Virus record (IMG/VR): IMGVR_UViG_3300050821_016329
Span: 1 to 22,562 of that record
From: a virus
Direction: 5' to 3' (one strand)
Length of the DNA stretch: 22,562 nt
Shown here: piece after piece, positions 1 to 5,702 of the stretch
How positions within the stretch are numbered: position 1 is the first letter of the stretch
Layout: every line of letters begins with the position of its first letter
Position numbers and translations under genes: made by a program
The notes under the pieces: generated by a model
Database searches by the model: none
What the model saw: only the letters and a program-made list of their open reading frames with translations
Told to the model about the DNA's origin: nothing

Positions 1-61
1 CTACAGGTAAGATAGCGTTCGCCTGAGTGCGTATGGTCGCGAGTTCCTGGACGGCGTTCAT
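1..61 (-). CDS. 5' end of an unidentified early-operon gene (cut by window edge)
   Basis: An ATG at 61-59 opens a frame that stays open to the window edge and encodes about 20 residues beginning MNAVQELATIRTQANAIL. It starts 5 bp after the stop of the -1-frame tail of the upstream ATPase (TGA at 69-67), the tight spacing seen throughout this phage. T precedes the ATG, as in nearly all minus-strand genes here, and there is no Shine-Dalgarno sequence. Too little is present to name a function. Being in the same operon as a RecA/Sak4-like ATPase, it could belong to replication or recombination; that is inference. Confidence 0.55.
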   Translation of the reverse strand, partial: MNAVQELATIRTQANAILPV

Positions 62-66
62 ACAGG

Positions 67-239
67 TCAGTAGATGTCCGTCTGCGCGGCAGCCATGGCA
101 GCTTCGACTTCCGGGTCGATGTCGACCGTATCGGCGGCTTCACCAGCTTTTGCCTCCTTCTTCTCCTGGACGGTGAACTCTAATGCTCTGACGATCTCGG
201 AGAAGTTCTCGGGCGTCAGCTCGAACTTGGTAAGCTTTT
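67..239 (-). other. -1-frame C-terminal extension of the ATPase (frameshift)
   Basis: Starting in the A5 run (T5 at 236-240 on the plus strand), the -1 frame encodes about 56 residues: KLTKFELTPENFSEIVRALE, then a Lys/Glu/Ala-rich tail to TGA at 69-67. One extra A in the run would join it to the ATPase as VIKKLTKFELTPE. It has no start codon of its own. The next gene starts 5 bp after its stop, which suggests the long form is the ancestral end. It is either a homopolymer indel (real or assembly) or -1 slippage at A AAA AGC. That is not a classical X XXY YYZ heptamer, so an indel is slightly favoured. Confidence 0.6.
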
Positions 240-1025
240 TATTACCGTCTTTGCTTCGTCAGGCGTCTTGGGCGAATGACCGAGCATCTTGAGGAGCCGG
301 AAGATCTTGATCTTATTCTCCTCGGTCTCCCGATCGACGCCGCCATCGTTCCAGGCGAGGAGCTCTTCTCCGATCTTTGTGGAGAGCTTGAACGGGTCCT
401 CATCAATGAAGAGTTTGGTGCGGTCTTTGGATGCGATGGCCATGTGGCTGTCGCGGTCGATGTTGAAGGCGACGGTGAGCTCGTATTCGAAGCCTTCACG
501 CTGAATGTCTTTCATGCCGATCTTCTTCACCTTGCCGCCTTCCTGGACGGTTTCGGTCTTGCTGCGTGCTGCCGTGATGACGTGGCATTTGGAGGAGACA
601 ATGGCTTCGATGAAGCGTTGGTGGCGAGGGGTGGTCTCGCTCCATGCGCTCCAGGTGTTGCCTTTAAACTTCGTCTTGGCGATCATGTCATTGATCTCGA
701 GACAACCGCCTTTGCCGTCCCACTCGTGGGTGACGGAATCTATGATGATGGCATCCATCCCGGCATCTTCGCCGGCTTTGATCGCTTCGATGTAGCGCTC
801 TGGGCTATACGGCGCCTGGAGCGTGATGACGTTGTAATCGCCCAGATCCGAGTAGAGCTCGCCGGAACCGTTCTCGGTATCGATGAGCAGTATCTTCTCC
901 CAACTCGTGGAGAGTCCGCGAGCGATGAGAAGCGCGGAGTACGTCTTACCGGAACCGGATGGTCCGGAGAGGCCGACGCGCAGCTTCGCCTTCGCGCGTT
1001 GGGCTTTCCTGATTTCTAAACTCAT
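216..1025 (-). CDS. RecA/Sak4-like AAA ATPase (phage recombination/single-strand annealing type)
   Basis: This 269-aa protein is a phage P-loop ATPase of the AAA_24/Sak4-like class, which acts in phage DNA recombination, probably with a single-stranded-DNA-binding protein. Walker A is GPSGSGKT at residues 21-28. An acidic DTENGSG follows near 49, a Walker B-like strand (AIIIDSVTHEW) near 92-102, and a sensor-type strand (HVITAARSK) near 148-156. It is the third ORF of the operon starting at P1, after an 18-aa and a 69-aa ORF, and ATG is preceded by T. The reading frame ends at TGA 218-216, but the -1 frame continues cleanly from the A5 run at 240-236 to a stop at 69-67, so the natural product may be about 50 residues longer. 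The P-loop ATPase call is solid; the exact pathway is family inference. Confidence 0.85.
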   Translation of the reverse strand: MSLEIRKAQRAKAKLRVGLSGPSGSGKTYSALLIARGLSTSWEKILLIDTENGSGELYSDLGDYNVITLQAPYSPERYIEAIKAGEDAGMDAIIIDSVTHEWDGKGGCLEINDMIAKTKFKGNTWSAWSETTPRHQRFIEAIVSSKCHVITAARSKTETVQEGGKVKKIGMKDIQREGFEYELTVAFNIDRDSHMAIASKDRTKLFIDEDPFKLSTKIGEELLAWNDGGVDRETEENKIKIFRLLKMLGHSPKTPDEAKTVIKSLPSSS

Positions 1026-1062
1026 ACTTTGGTGAGTTAACGGATAAATAATGCACCGCGCA

Positions 1063-1272
1063 TTACGCGGCGAGTACGGGCACTTTCACTACTGGAGTGA
1101 GCGTCGTGTGCGGGGTTGGTCCATTCACTCCACCGTAGCGATGGAATTGGAGCAACGCCGCGAGAATCTGCGTGGTCTGGATGGGTACCCAGTTGCAGAA
1201 GACTTCGTTATGGACATGCCCGCGGAGTTCTTCGGTGATCTCCTCCCGGCTCATGTTTTCGATCTGAGGCAT
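1063..1272 (-). CDS. small hypothetical early protein (69 aa)
   Basis: This 69-aa protein starts MPQIENMSREEITEELRGHV and includes VFCNWVPIQTTQILAALLQFHRYGG. It has an amphipathic acidic N-terminus and no clear membrane segment or known motif. It starts 2 bp after the stop of the 18-aa ORF and ends 37 bp before the ATPase gene, so it belongs to the P1 operon. It is the only supported minus-strand start in the window with C rather than T before ATG, and it lacks a Shine-Dalgarno sequence, so translation is probably coupled to the ORF before it. Function unknown. Confidence 0.6.
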   Translation of the reverse strand: MPQIENMSREEITEELRGHVHNEVFCNWVPIQTTQILAALLQFHRYGGVNGPTPHTTLTPVVKVPVLAA

Positions 1273-1274
1273 GG

Positions 1275-1331
1275 TTAAAAGCGTTTTTGATTATTACGGC
1301 GCTTGGCGACCGCTACTGCCCGACCTTTCAT
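1275..1331 (-). CDS. 18-aa basic leader ORF at start of P1 operon
   Basis: The ATG at 1331-1329 opens 18 codons encoding a Lys/Arg-rich peptide (MKGRAVAVAKRRNNQKRF), stopping 2 bp before the next gene. The ATG lies 8 nt downstream of the P1 -10 (TATACT), so the message would start at or just before it and be leaderless. P2 and P3 have the same geometry, and T precedes the ATG. It could be a real micro-protein, a leader peptide needed for coupled translation of the 69-aa gene, or chance. Its position is better evidence than its sequence. Confidence 0.45.
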   Translation of the reverse strand: MKGRAVAVAKRRNNQKRF

Positions 1332-1339
1332 ATGACATC

Positions 1340-1362
1340 AGTATACATGTTCGTAGCGAACA
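1340..1362 (-). promoter_or_regulatory. P1: leaderless early promoter with palindromic operator
   Basis: The minus strand has -10 TATACT at 1345-1340, with the perfect inverted repeat TGTTCG-N3-CGAACA (1348-1362) 2 nt upstream. No good -35 lies at 16-18 nt, so it may need an activator or be intrinsically weak. The first ATG is 8 nt downstream of the -10. A repressor bound here would block polymerase. P2 and P3 carry the same site. Confidence 0.7.
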
Positions 1363-1378
1363 AGCGAGCAAGCCGGTA

Positions 1379-1387
1379 TGTGGATAA
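1379..1387 (-). promoter_or_regulatory. perfect-consensus DnaA box
   Basis: The minus strand reads TTATCCACA, the canonical 9-bp DnaA box, 17 bp upstream of the P1 operator. I found no second copy nearby, so an origin is not supported. It could tie early transcription to host DnaA or be a chance match. Confidence 0.35.
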
Positions 1388-1458
1388 CTTGTCGAGCCTA
1401 TAGAGCGCACCACAACCCTTCGATGGAGTTTGCGGGGAGCGCGTTTACCGTCTAAGCG

Positions 1459-1483
1459 CGGAGGACAGCGGAGTCGAACCGCT
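1459..1483 (-). other. tRNA 3'-end fragment (T-arm plus acceptor strand), possible att core
   Basis: On the minus strand 1483-1467 forms a canonical T-arm: AGCGG stem, TTCGACT loop, CCGCT stem, with the invariant G53-C61 closing pair. It is followed by a 7-nt acceptor-like strand GTCCTCC (1466-1460) and a discriminator G. No matching GGAGGAC, D-arm or anticodon arm lies upstream, so this is not a complete tRNA. A tRNA 3' fragment in a phage regulatory region is what an integrase attachment core looks like. No integrase gene is in the window, so the att role is inference. Confidence 0.45.
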
Positions 1484-1611
1484 GGGATGTTGCGCGCGAT
1501 GTGAATTGTTCGGATGTGGAAGCAAAAAATGTCCCGTGCTCAGATATTCACCAGCGGCCATTGTCTTGGGGCTCGCTTCCCCAATGATGCGCTCGATAGG
1601 ATTGACAAAGA

Positions 1612-1830
1612 TCAGCGCGCCAGATGCCGGAACGCTCTGCGCATTGCTCTGGGACAGTCGCGCGGAATCGCGCCGGAGAAGCGTATCTTCTCGCGCCAGT
1701 AGATCTTGTGAGCAGTGGAGACGCTCTTGAGCTTCACGGCTGCGGCGGCTTCGCGTAGCGTCATCCCGCCATCGACGAGCTCGAGGAGGTGTGTGTTGCG
1801 CTTGGTCTTTGTGTTCGCCGGAGAGGACAT
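1612..1830 (-). CDS. small helix-turn-helix DNA-binding protein, candidate repressor
   Basis: This 72-aa basic protein has a helix-turn-helix at about residues 17-45: HLLELVDGGMTLREAAAAVK then LKSVSTAHKIYWREK, matching the pattern of small site-specific binding domains (resolvase- or repressor-type). An Arg-rich tail follows. It is made from its own promoter P2, whose -10 ends 6 nt before the ATG, so the mRNA should be leaderless. P2 contains an operator one arm-mismatch away from that of the early promoter P1. A small HTH gene whose promoter shares an operator with the early operon is a natural candidate for an autoregulated phage repressor. Direct binding is inference. The HTH call rests on sequence pattern only. 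Confidence 0.65.
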   Translation of the reverse strand: MSSPANTKTKRNTHLLELVDGGMTLREAAAAVKLKSVSTAHKIYWREKIRFSGAIPRDCPRAMRRAFRHLAR

Positions 1831-1836
1831 ACGAAA

Positions 1837-1864
1837 AGTGTAGCAAGTCCGCTACGAACAGCAA
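1837..1864 (-). promoter_or_regulatory. P2: leaderless promoter of the HTH gene, with operator
   Basis: The minus strand has -35 TTGCTG (1864-1859), a 16-nt spacer, then -10 TACACT (1842-1837), ending 6 nt before the ATG at 1830. The operator TGTTCGTAGCGGACT (1860-1846) overlaps the -35 and fills most of the spacer. It differs from the perfect P1 palindrome by two bases in one arm, one of them in the 11-bp core. Confidence 0.72.
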
Positions 1865-1875
1865 CGTGTGAATAT

Positions 1876-1904
1876 CAAAGGCCGGACTATAAGCCCGGCC
1901 TTTG
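1876..1904 (-). terminator. strong hairpin, probable intrinsic terminator upstream of P2
   Basis: A perfect 10-bp stem (CAAAGGCCGG / CCGGCCTTTG) encloses a 9-nt loop. It has the A/T-flanked GC core of a bidirectional terminator, although the T-run is short (CCTTTGAT on the minus strand). It would stop minus-strand transcripts from the boxA region before P2. Confidence 0.6.
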
Positions 1905-2001
1905 TCAATGGTGCACGCACCTATCCCTAGATCGCAAATATAGCATTTCTCAGATATGTCGCCAGTGATTGCGGTTGACCACGCGCGCGGGATGCGCGGT
2001 C

Positions 2002-2025
2002 GGTGCATGCATGCGCGCATGCACC
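2002..2025. repeat. inverted repeat and alternating purine-pyrimidine tract
   Basis: GGTGCATGC (2002-2010) and GCATGCACC (2017-2025) are perfect inverted repeats around ATGCGC. Bases 2003-2024 alternate purine and pyrimidine without a break for 22 nt, a sequence type prone to Z-DNA when supercoiled. In RNA it would form a stable hairpin directly after the boxA-linked hairpin. Confidence 0.6.
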
Positions 2026-2040
2026 CACCGCGATACCGCG

Positions 2041-2060
2041 GGTGAATTGTTAAAGAACAG
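2041..2060 (-). promoter_or_regulatory. boxA-like antitermination element
   Basis: The minus strand contains TGTTCTTTAACAATTC, one mismatch from the E. coli rrn boxA core TGCTCTTTAACA, which binds NusB/NusE. It is followed at once by a hairpin built on ACCCGCG/CGCGGTGGGT (2042-2022). A boxA plus hairpin upstream of a terminator (1876-1904) is the layout of a nut-like site. The function is inferred from that layout. Confidence 0.5.
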
Positions 2061-2281
2061 CCGGAGCTAGCTAGCACTACGGGCGTGTACTCATTAACGC
2101 GTAGACTTCGGCGATTGGACCCGAAGCTGAAATCAATATGCTCGATCCGAGCCAAGGCCCCTTTGCCGAGGCAAACTGAAGCAGCCCTGAGGTGCTTAGT
2201 TCTCTTCACCAATCATGCACGCTCTGGTATATGTTGTGGTGGAAATCTCCGTGGAACGGTAAGTGGCGGAGGATTTTTGCC

Positions 2282-2587
2282 ATGACAGACCCGGAAGTTG
2301 CAAAGATATTCGTGGAATTTGCTAAGTTCGGCTTCTACGGAACGCTGGTAGCCGCGATGGTGGGAGCGGCACTGATTTTTGCCCTAGCCTGCCTGAGCGC
2401 GTGGACATCGTTCAAAATCGAAGGGCGGGCGCTGGTCGCAATCGCCGCAATCATCTTTCTTGGCACGACAGCGTTTGGATATTTTTCGCTCTGGCAGGTC
2501 CCAAACATAGCGGCCAAAGTTTACGATATTCAGGTCGGGATGAGCGCGGATTGCCGGCCGCAGCCGCAGCCGGCGAAAAAAGACTAA
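2282..2587 (+). CDS. small two-helix membrane protein (101 aa), plus strand
   Basis: I chose the ATG at 2282 because GGAGG lies 9 nt upstream. Longer forms of the frame have no such support. The protein has two transmembrane segments, about residues 18-40 (FYGTLVAAMVGAALIFALAC) and 51-68 (ALVAIAAIIFLGTTAFGYF), and a Pro/Lys-rich C-terminus. It is one of only two plus-strand genes. It converges with the holin-like gene and uses a normal Shine-Dalgarno sequence, unlike its minus-strand neighbours. It may be a moron, for example superinfection exclusion or an accessory holin, but no family is recognised. Confidence 0.6.
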   Translation: MTDPEVAKIFVEFAKFGFYGTLVAAMVGAALIFALACLSAWTSFKIEGRALVAIAAIIFLGTTAFGYFSLWQVPNIAAKVYDIQVGMSADCRPQPQPAKKD

Positions 2588-2682
2588 CCAAACGTCTTGG
2601 ATGCGTCGCGTGCTACACCATCGTCGCTGCTCGGATCTCCGGCGATGTCCGCTTTCTTGCCGCTGCTGGAAACATCAGACAT
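2584..2682 (-). CDS. possible 32-aa polar peptide downstream of the holin gene
   Basis: ATG at 2682 opens 32 codons (MSDVSSSGKKADIAGDPSSD, then DGVARDASKTFG) ending at TAG 2586-2584, which overlaps the stop of the convergent plus-strand gene. AAGG lies 8 nt upstream. G rather than T precedes the ATG, unlike the other minus-strand genes. The composition looks protein-like (soluble, charged), but support is weak. Confidence 0.3.
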   Translation of the reverse strand: MSDVSSSGKKADIAGDPSSDDGVARDASKTFG

Positions 2683-2727
2683 CAAACGCACCTTGATCCG
2701 CGCCTCCCGATTTAGTGAGTACGCGCC

Positions 2728-3012
2728 CTAGAAAGCGTACTTGGGGAACGATGTGTTCCAGACCTTGCGGACGGCTCCGTAGAAGGTAATCGCCATGCTG
2801 ATTACCGTGAGGACAGCCTGGAGAAGGTTCACGAAACCGTCGACCAGTGCGGTGAGCTGGTCCTGACCCAAATTGATGTGTGCGAGGTTTAGAACGGCAA
2901 TCGTAGCCGGCGCAATGCCGATGAGCATTCCACGAATGGTAAGTGAGACGCTGCTGGGATCTGCGGAGGATACGAGGAGCCATCCAACCGCTTTTTCGAG
3001 TACTTGGTACAT
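2728..3012 (-). CDS. holin-like small membrane protein (94 aa)
   Basis: This 94-aa protein has two or three hydrophobic segments: about residues 8-16 (weak), 25-45 (IRGMLIGIAPATIAVLNLAH) and 56-83 (LVDGFVNLLQAVLTVISMAITFYGAV). It ends in a short basic/aromatic tail. It lies 35 bp downstream of the lysin gene on the same strand, the usual holin position. Known holins open the inner membrane so that the lysin reaches peptidoglycan. The assignment rests on size, topology and position. The start has T before ATG and no Shine-Dalgarno sequence. Confidence 0.6.
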   Translation of the reverse strand: MYQVLEKAVGWLLVSSADPSSVSLTIRGMLIGIAPATIAVLNLAHINLGQDQLTALVDGFVNLLQAVLTVISMAITFYGAVRKVWNTSFPKYAF

Positions 3013-3047
3013 AGGTGTTGTAAGCTAGCTGATTAATGCATCGACCG

Positions 3048-4091
3048 TTAGGGTGAGTAGGACAGGTACAGACCGGACGAGTAGCATACCCACTGATTTA
3101 TCTTTCCGGCTTTGACGTATTGGCACATGAGGCGCACGGCTTTCTCCGGATCGTGTACGGCTTGGTCCGGTGAGATCTCGGTGCCGTGATAGTGGTCATT
3201 CCATTGGCAGATCCCGTAGTCGGTGCTGACGACTTTGCCATCGTAGAGATTGGGATGGATGGTCGCGGGGTGATAACCGCTCTCGCAATGGACTACCTTC
3301 GACATGATGTACTTCTGACCGGCCGTGAGGCCTTCCTCATCGCATATGACGCGCAGTGAATGGCGCGCAGCTTCGGGTGTGCTCCAGTCATAGGAAGGTT
3401 GGGGAGCTATTGGCGGAGGAGTTTGGGCCTGATCCGCGAAGCCGGATATGCGCTTCTTTTGGATGAGTGATAGCGCTTGGGCGGCTTGAAGAAGGAGGTG
3501 GGTTAATTGCCCGAGTATGAATGTCTGGCGGACACCGGAGAAGTCGAGATCCGTAAGGCAGTGTTGAGGGTTTGGATCGTCTGGAAAGAATGTGGGACTC
3601 TGCGGCGTGTTCGGGAAGTGCGCATGCGTATCGTCGCGCTTGCCGAGCATGGCATAAAAGACGTGTGCGAGCTCGTGGCACGCATAAAGGGTGAAGTAGT
3701 CGCCTGCATCCTTGCCATTGACGTAGAGGCGGTCATTCTCGGCTGCGGCGAATACGGTGGTCTCCCATGGCCCTACATTGTGCTGGGTCATGGTGCCTGC
3801 GGTGGTGACGACGCCTGCATGGTCTTCGGGAGTGACTACGAAAAGGACTATATCGGCGGTTAGCGCGTGGGGCGTCGATATATTCTGGTCGTACCAGTCA
3901 TAATCGACAATCGAGAGGGGTGAGAAGTCCGGATATTGCTTGAAAACTGGATGGAGTTGGGTGTGCTCGACGATGATCTGCAGGTCGCAGACGGGCGCGA
4001 AGAATTGGCGGATAGCTTCGACTTTGCTGCTGAAGGTCGCCCAGGGGATGTTATTGGCGATAATAGCGAGCCGAAACGAAACGGGAGGCAT
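3048..4091 (-). CDS. two-domain lysin: HExxH metallopeptidase-like plus lysozyme/SLT-like domain
   Basis: This 347-aa protein joins two enzyme-like parts. Residues about 75-165 include ACHELAHVFYAML, whose HELAH at 139-143 is an HExxH zinc site, with nearby HAH (156-158) as possible extra ligands. A Pro-rich linker covers about 223-232. Residues about 235-340 resemble a lysozyme/soluble lytic transglycosylase fold: VHCESGYHP puts a candidate catalytic Glu at 270, and STDYGICQWN (289-298) matches the SxGxxQ-type motif of that family. No signal peptide is obvious. With the holin-like gene downstream it forms a lysis cassette. The N-terminal part could instead act on host surface protein or be degenerate. 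The start carries AGGAG, but only 1 nt from ATG, and T at -1. Confidence 0.7.
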   Translation of the reverse strand: MPPVSFRLAIIANNIPWATFSSKVEAIRQFFAPVCDLQIIVEHTQLHPVFKQYPDFSPLSIVDYDWYDQNISTPHALTADIVLFVVTPEDHAGVVTTAGTMTQHNVGPWETTVFAAAENDRLYVNGKDAGDYFTLYACHELAHVFYAMLGKRDDTHAHFPNTPQSPTFFPDDPNPQHCLTDLDFSGVRQTFILGQLTHLLLQAAQALSLIQKKRISGFADQAQTPPPIAPQPSYDWSTPEAARHSLRVICDEEGLTAGQKYIMSKVVHCESGYHPATIHPNLYDGKVVSTDYGICQWNDHYHGTEISPDQAVHDPEKAVRLMCQYVKAGKINQWVCYSSGLYLSYSP

Positions 4092-4211
4092 ACTCCTATT
4101 GTGCCACGGTTTCGCAGCAAACTATGGGCGGGGTGTGGACATGATCGGAGGTCGCGATAGCGAAGGGCCAACCGCGGTCCTATATGTTGCGAATAGTCTC
4201 AGGTAGTGATA

Positions 4212-4230
4212 ACTAAAAGTTACATTTAGT
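4212..4230. promoter_or_regulatory. inverted repeat upstream of the DUF7946-like gene
   Basis: ACTAAA (4212-4217) and TTTAGT (4225-4230) form a palindrome with a 7-nt centre in an AT-rich stretch 22 bp before the plus-strand ATG. It lies in the divergent gap with the lysin gene. It may be an operator for the plus-strand gene. No clear -35/-10 pair could be assigned. Confidence 0.35.
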
Positions 4231-4252
4231 AGTTTTATTAATTGGGGGCGCG

Positions 4253-5140
4253 ATGACCCAAGACATTCGCTTTGCGCTGACGTTTTCAGGTGCGCAAGCA
4301 AGTAGCAATTACATTGATTTTTATGATGTTGCGGACGCGCTCACTGGTTTTCAGCGGTCGTTAGCGCTTACGACACATCTGGTACTCAACGGAGAGATCA
4401 TAGTGCAGGCCCCGGCATTGAAGGGGGCAAAAATTCTCTTGCGGGCGCCTGAGCAGGGAAGCTGGAAAGCGCTCGCGATTGTCTCGGCAATTGCAACGGG
4501 CGCTTATCATATAGGGACGGCTCCTAAAGACACAATAATCGGCAACTTGGTTATTTCCGCATACGACTACGTAATCTCTGAAAGCCTCGGTTTTCATATC
4601 GACTTTGACAAAACTCTAGGACAGCAATACGAGGAATTGCAGAAAAGTCGTAGAAAGAAGGTGCCGGTACCCGCTGCCTCGCAGTCGCAGATGGATTCAT
4701 TAATTGAAAAATGTGAGCCATCGATTCGAGAGATGCATCGACCAATATACGCCTCTAGATCAGCTACTGAAGCAATAGTCGAGTACAAGTTCAGGAAGGA
4801 GAAGCGTACATCTCAATCCCTCACAATCGAGACATTCGGGTATATTGACGTTACTAAATTGGATGACGTCCCGATCGAGGTAGTAGGGAGAGTTAGTAGC
4901 TATAACATTAATACTTTTAAAGGCCGTATTTTCACTCAAACGGAAAGTAGGCCTGTGCCCTTTGTGCTGCATGAATCCGCTAGGTCAAATGAGAACATCG
5001 GTCGGATTACGAGAAGTTTGGACTCGAATGCTATGCAGCGCCTGGATGGATTTGCAGATGTGAGAATCGCAGCCCTCCGAAATACAAGTGTCAACGGTCG
5101 GCTCAAGAATTTCGTCGTTCTCGAGGTATCGGCCATCTAA
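4253..5140 (+). CDS. DUF7946/DUF7947-like protein of unknown function, plus strand
   Basis: This 295-aa protein resembles a family I know from many bacterial genomes (DUF7946/DUF7947-type). Diagnostic stretches are FYDVADALTGFQRSLALTTH and LVLNGEIIVQAPALKGAKI (about 23-62), GTAPKDT (88-94), SAYDYVISESLGFHIDFDKT (102-121), IEKCEPSIREMHRPI (151-165) and VVGRVSSYNINTFKGRIF (210-227). The function is not established. A G-rich sequence (GGGGG) lies about 5 nt before ATG, unlike the Shine-Dalgarno-less minus-strand genes. The upstream region is AT-rich. It splits the lysis genes and faces against the flow of the operon, so it is probably a moron or cargo gene from a bacterial chromosome. A role in phage exclusion is possible but unsupported. 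Confidence 0.65.
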   Translation: MTQDIRFALTFSGAQASSNYIDFYDVADALTGFQRSLALTTHLVLNGEIIVQAPALKGAKILLRAPEQGSWKALAIVSAIATGAYHIGTAPKDTIIGNLVISAYDYVISESLGFHIDFDKTLGQQYEELQKSRRKKVPVPAASQSQMDSLIEKCEPSIREMHRPIYASRSATEAIVEYKFRKEKRTSQSLTIETFGYIDVTKLDDVPIEVVGRVSSYNINTFKGRIFTQTESRPVPFVLHESARSNENIGRITRSLDSNAMQRLDGFADVRIAALRNTSVNGRLKNFVVLEVSAI

Positions 5141-5184
5141 AGCCAACCAGATCGCTATTGGCGGTTAGTCAGGGTGTGCATTAC

Positions 5185-5607
5185 TTATGCAATGGGATGA
5201 CTACTTAGGACGATGACCATGACGGTGCCGAGTACACCGATGACGCCGAGTAGAATGACGGCAATGAAGCCGAAGACGATGTTGCGGACGAGCTGGAAGT
5301 CTTCTTTGGTGACGCGGTTTTCGTCCCAAGTCTCGAGCGTATTGTGAATGCTTGAGACGTCGGATTTAAGTTCTGTGATGTCGTCGCAGATGAAGCCGAA
5401 ACGCTCGGCGTCAGCCATCTTGCGATCATTGAGTGGGATGAAGCGCTTGCCGTCGATGCCGCGTTGGAAAAATTCTTCGAGGCCGTTTTGTATGAGTACA
5501 GCCATTTGCGCGGCTTGCGCCTTGAGTTCGGCTTCTTTGGCTATGGCGGCAGCGTTGGCGGATTCGGCGGTATGGCTCTCTGCGAGGATTTGTGCATCTT
5601 CGGACAT
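5185..5607 (-). CDS. coiled-coil protein with C-terminal membrane anchor (XhlA-like lysis accessory?)
   Basis: This 140-aa protein has an Ala/Glu-rich helical N-terminus (about 10-50) and a predicted coiled coil (ITELKSDVSSIHNTLETW, about 78-95). The link RVTKEDFQLVRNIVFG leads into one hydrophobic segment, about 110-134. Coiled coil, 'VTKEDF' and terminal helix recall XhlA-type haemolysin/holin accessory proteins, which sit beside lysins in Bacillus phages. Identity is uncertain because such sequences converge easily. It starts 1 bp after the stop of the 30-aa gene, with TGAT before ATG. The stop lies in a small hairpin (TGCAT/ATGCA, near 5178-5192) facing the end of the plus-strand gene. 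Confidence 0.6.
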   Translation of the reverse strand: MSEDAQILAESHTAESANAAAIAKEAELKAQAAQMAVLIQNGLEEFFQRGIDGKRFIPLNDRKMADAERFGFICDDITELKSDVSSIHNTLETWDENRVTKEDFQLVRNIVFGFIAVILLGVIGVLGTVMVIVLSSHPIA

Positions 5608-5608
5608 A

Positions 5609-5701
5609 TCAGCGGCGGCGGTGCCGGTATTCGTAATCCATCGAGACGAAATAGACCGCGAGGATGAAGGGTAGGAGCAGGATTTGCAGGAGCAGCTTCA
5701 T
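5609..5701 (-). CDS. 30-aa membrane micro-protein
   Basis: ATG at 5701-5699 begins 1 bp after the fibre stop codon. The TGA at 5611-5609 ends 1 bp before the next ATG. The peptide is one hydrophobic helix (MKLLLQILLLPFILAVYFVS) followed by MDYEYRHRRR. Its end resembles that of the fibre next door (VYVGYNEYDKRRRR): Val-Tyr, then Glu-Tyr, two residues and an Arg run. The tight packing on both sides and T before ATG argue for a real gene. Possible roles are spanin-like, signal-anchor or partner of the fibre anchor; none is proven. Confidence 0.6.
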   Translation of the reverse strand: MKLLLQILLLPFILAVYFVSMDYEYRHRRR

Positions 5702-5702
5702 A

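Larger units (their letters stand above)
1905..2281. promoter_or_regulatory. 377-bp non-coding regulatory region
   Basis: No convincing gene lies here. On the minus strand it holds a boxA-like element (2059-2041), a hairpin (2042-2022), a long inverted repeat (2002-2025) and the terminator-like hairpin just beyond. A 6-bp hairpin (CTTCGG/CCGAAG) lies near 2107-2127. On the plus strand, TTCACC (2205-2210), 17 nt, TATATG (2228-2233) is a weak promoter candidate for the plus-strand membrane gene. A 255-codon minus-strand frame crossing the region is judged spurious. Confidence 0.5.

Noticed and set aside
276-1019. 247-codon plus-strand frame
   Set aside because: It is exactly antisense to the P-loop ATPase, with no motif of its own.
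1379-1387. Replication origin at the DnaA box
   Set aside because: Only one box was found, with no AT-rich unwinding element or iterons next to it.
1459-1545. Complete tRNA gene
   Set aside because: The T-arm and acceptor 3' strand are perfect, but no pairing 5' acceptor, D-arm or anticodon arm could be placed.
1445-2212. 255-codon open frame on the minus strand
   Set aside because: It runs through the tRNA fragment, P2 with its operator, the terminator hairpin and the boxA region, overlaps the HTH gene in another frame, and has Arg/Ser/His-rich composition.
2675-2983. 102-codon minus-strand frame
   Set aside because: Out-of-frame overlap with the holin-like gene, basic low-quality composition, no membrane helices.
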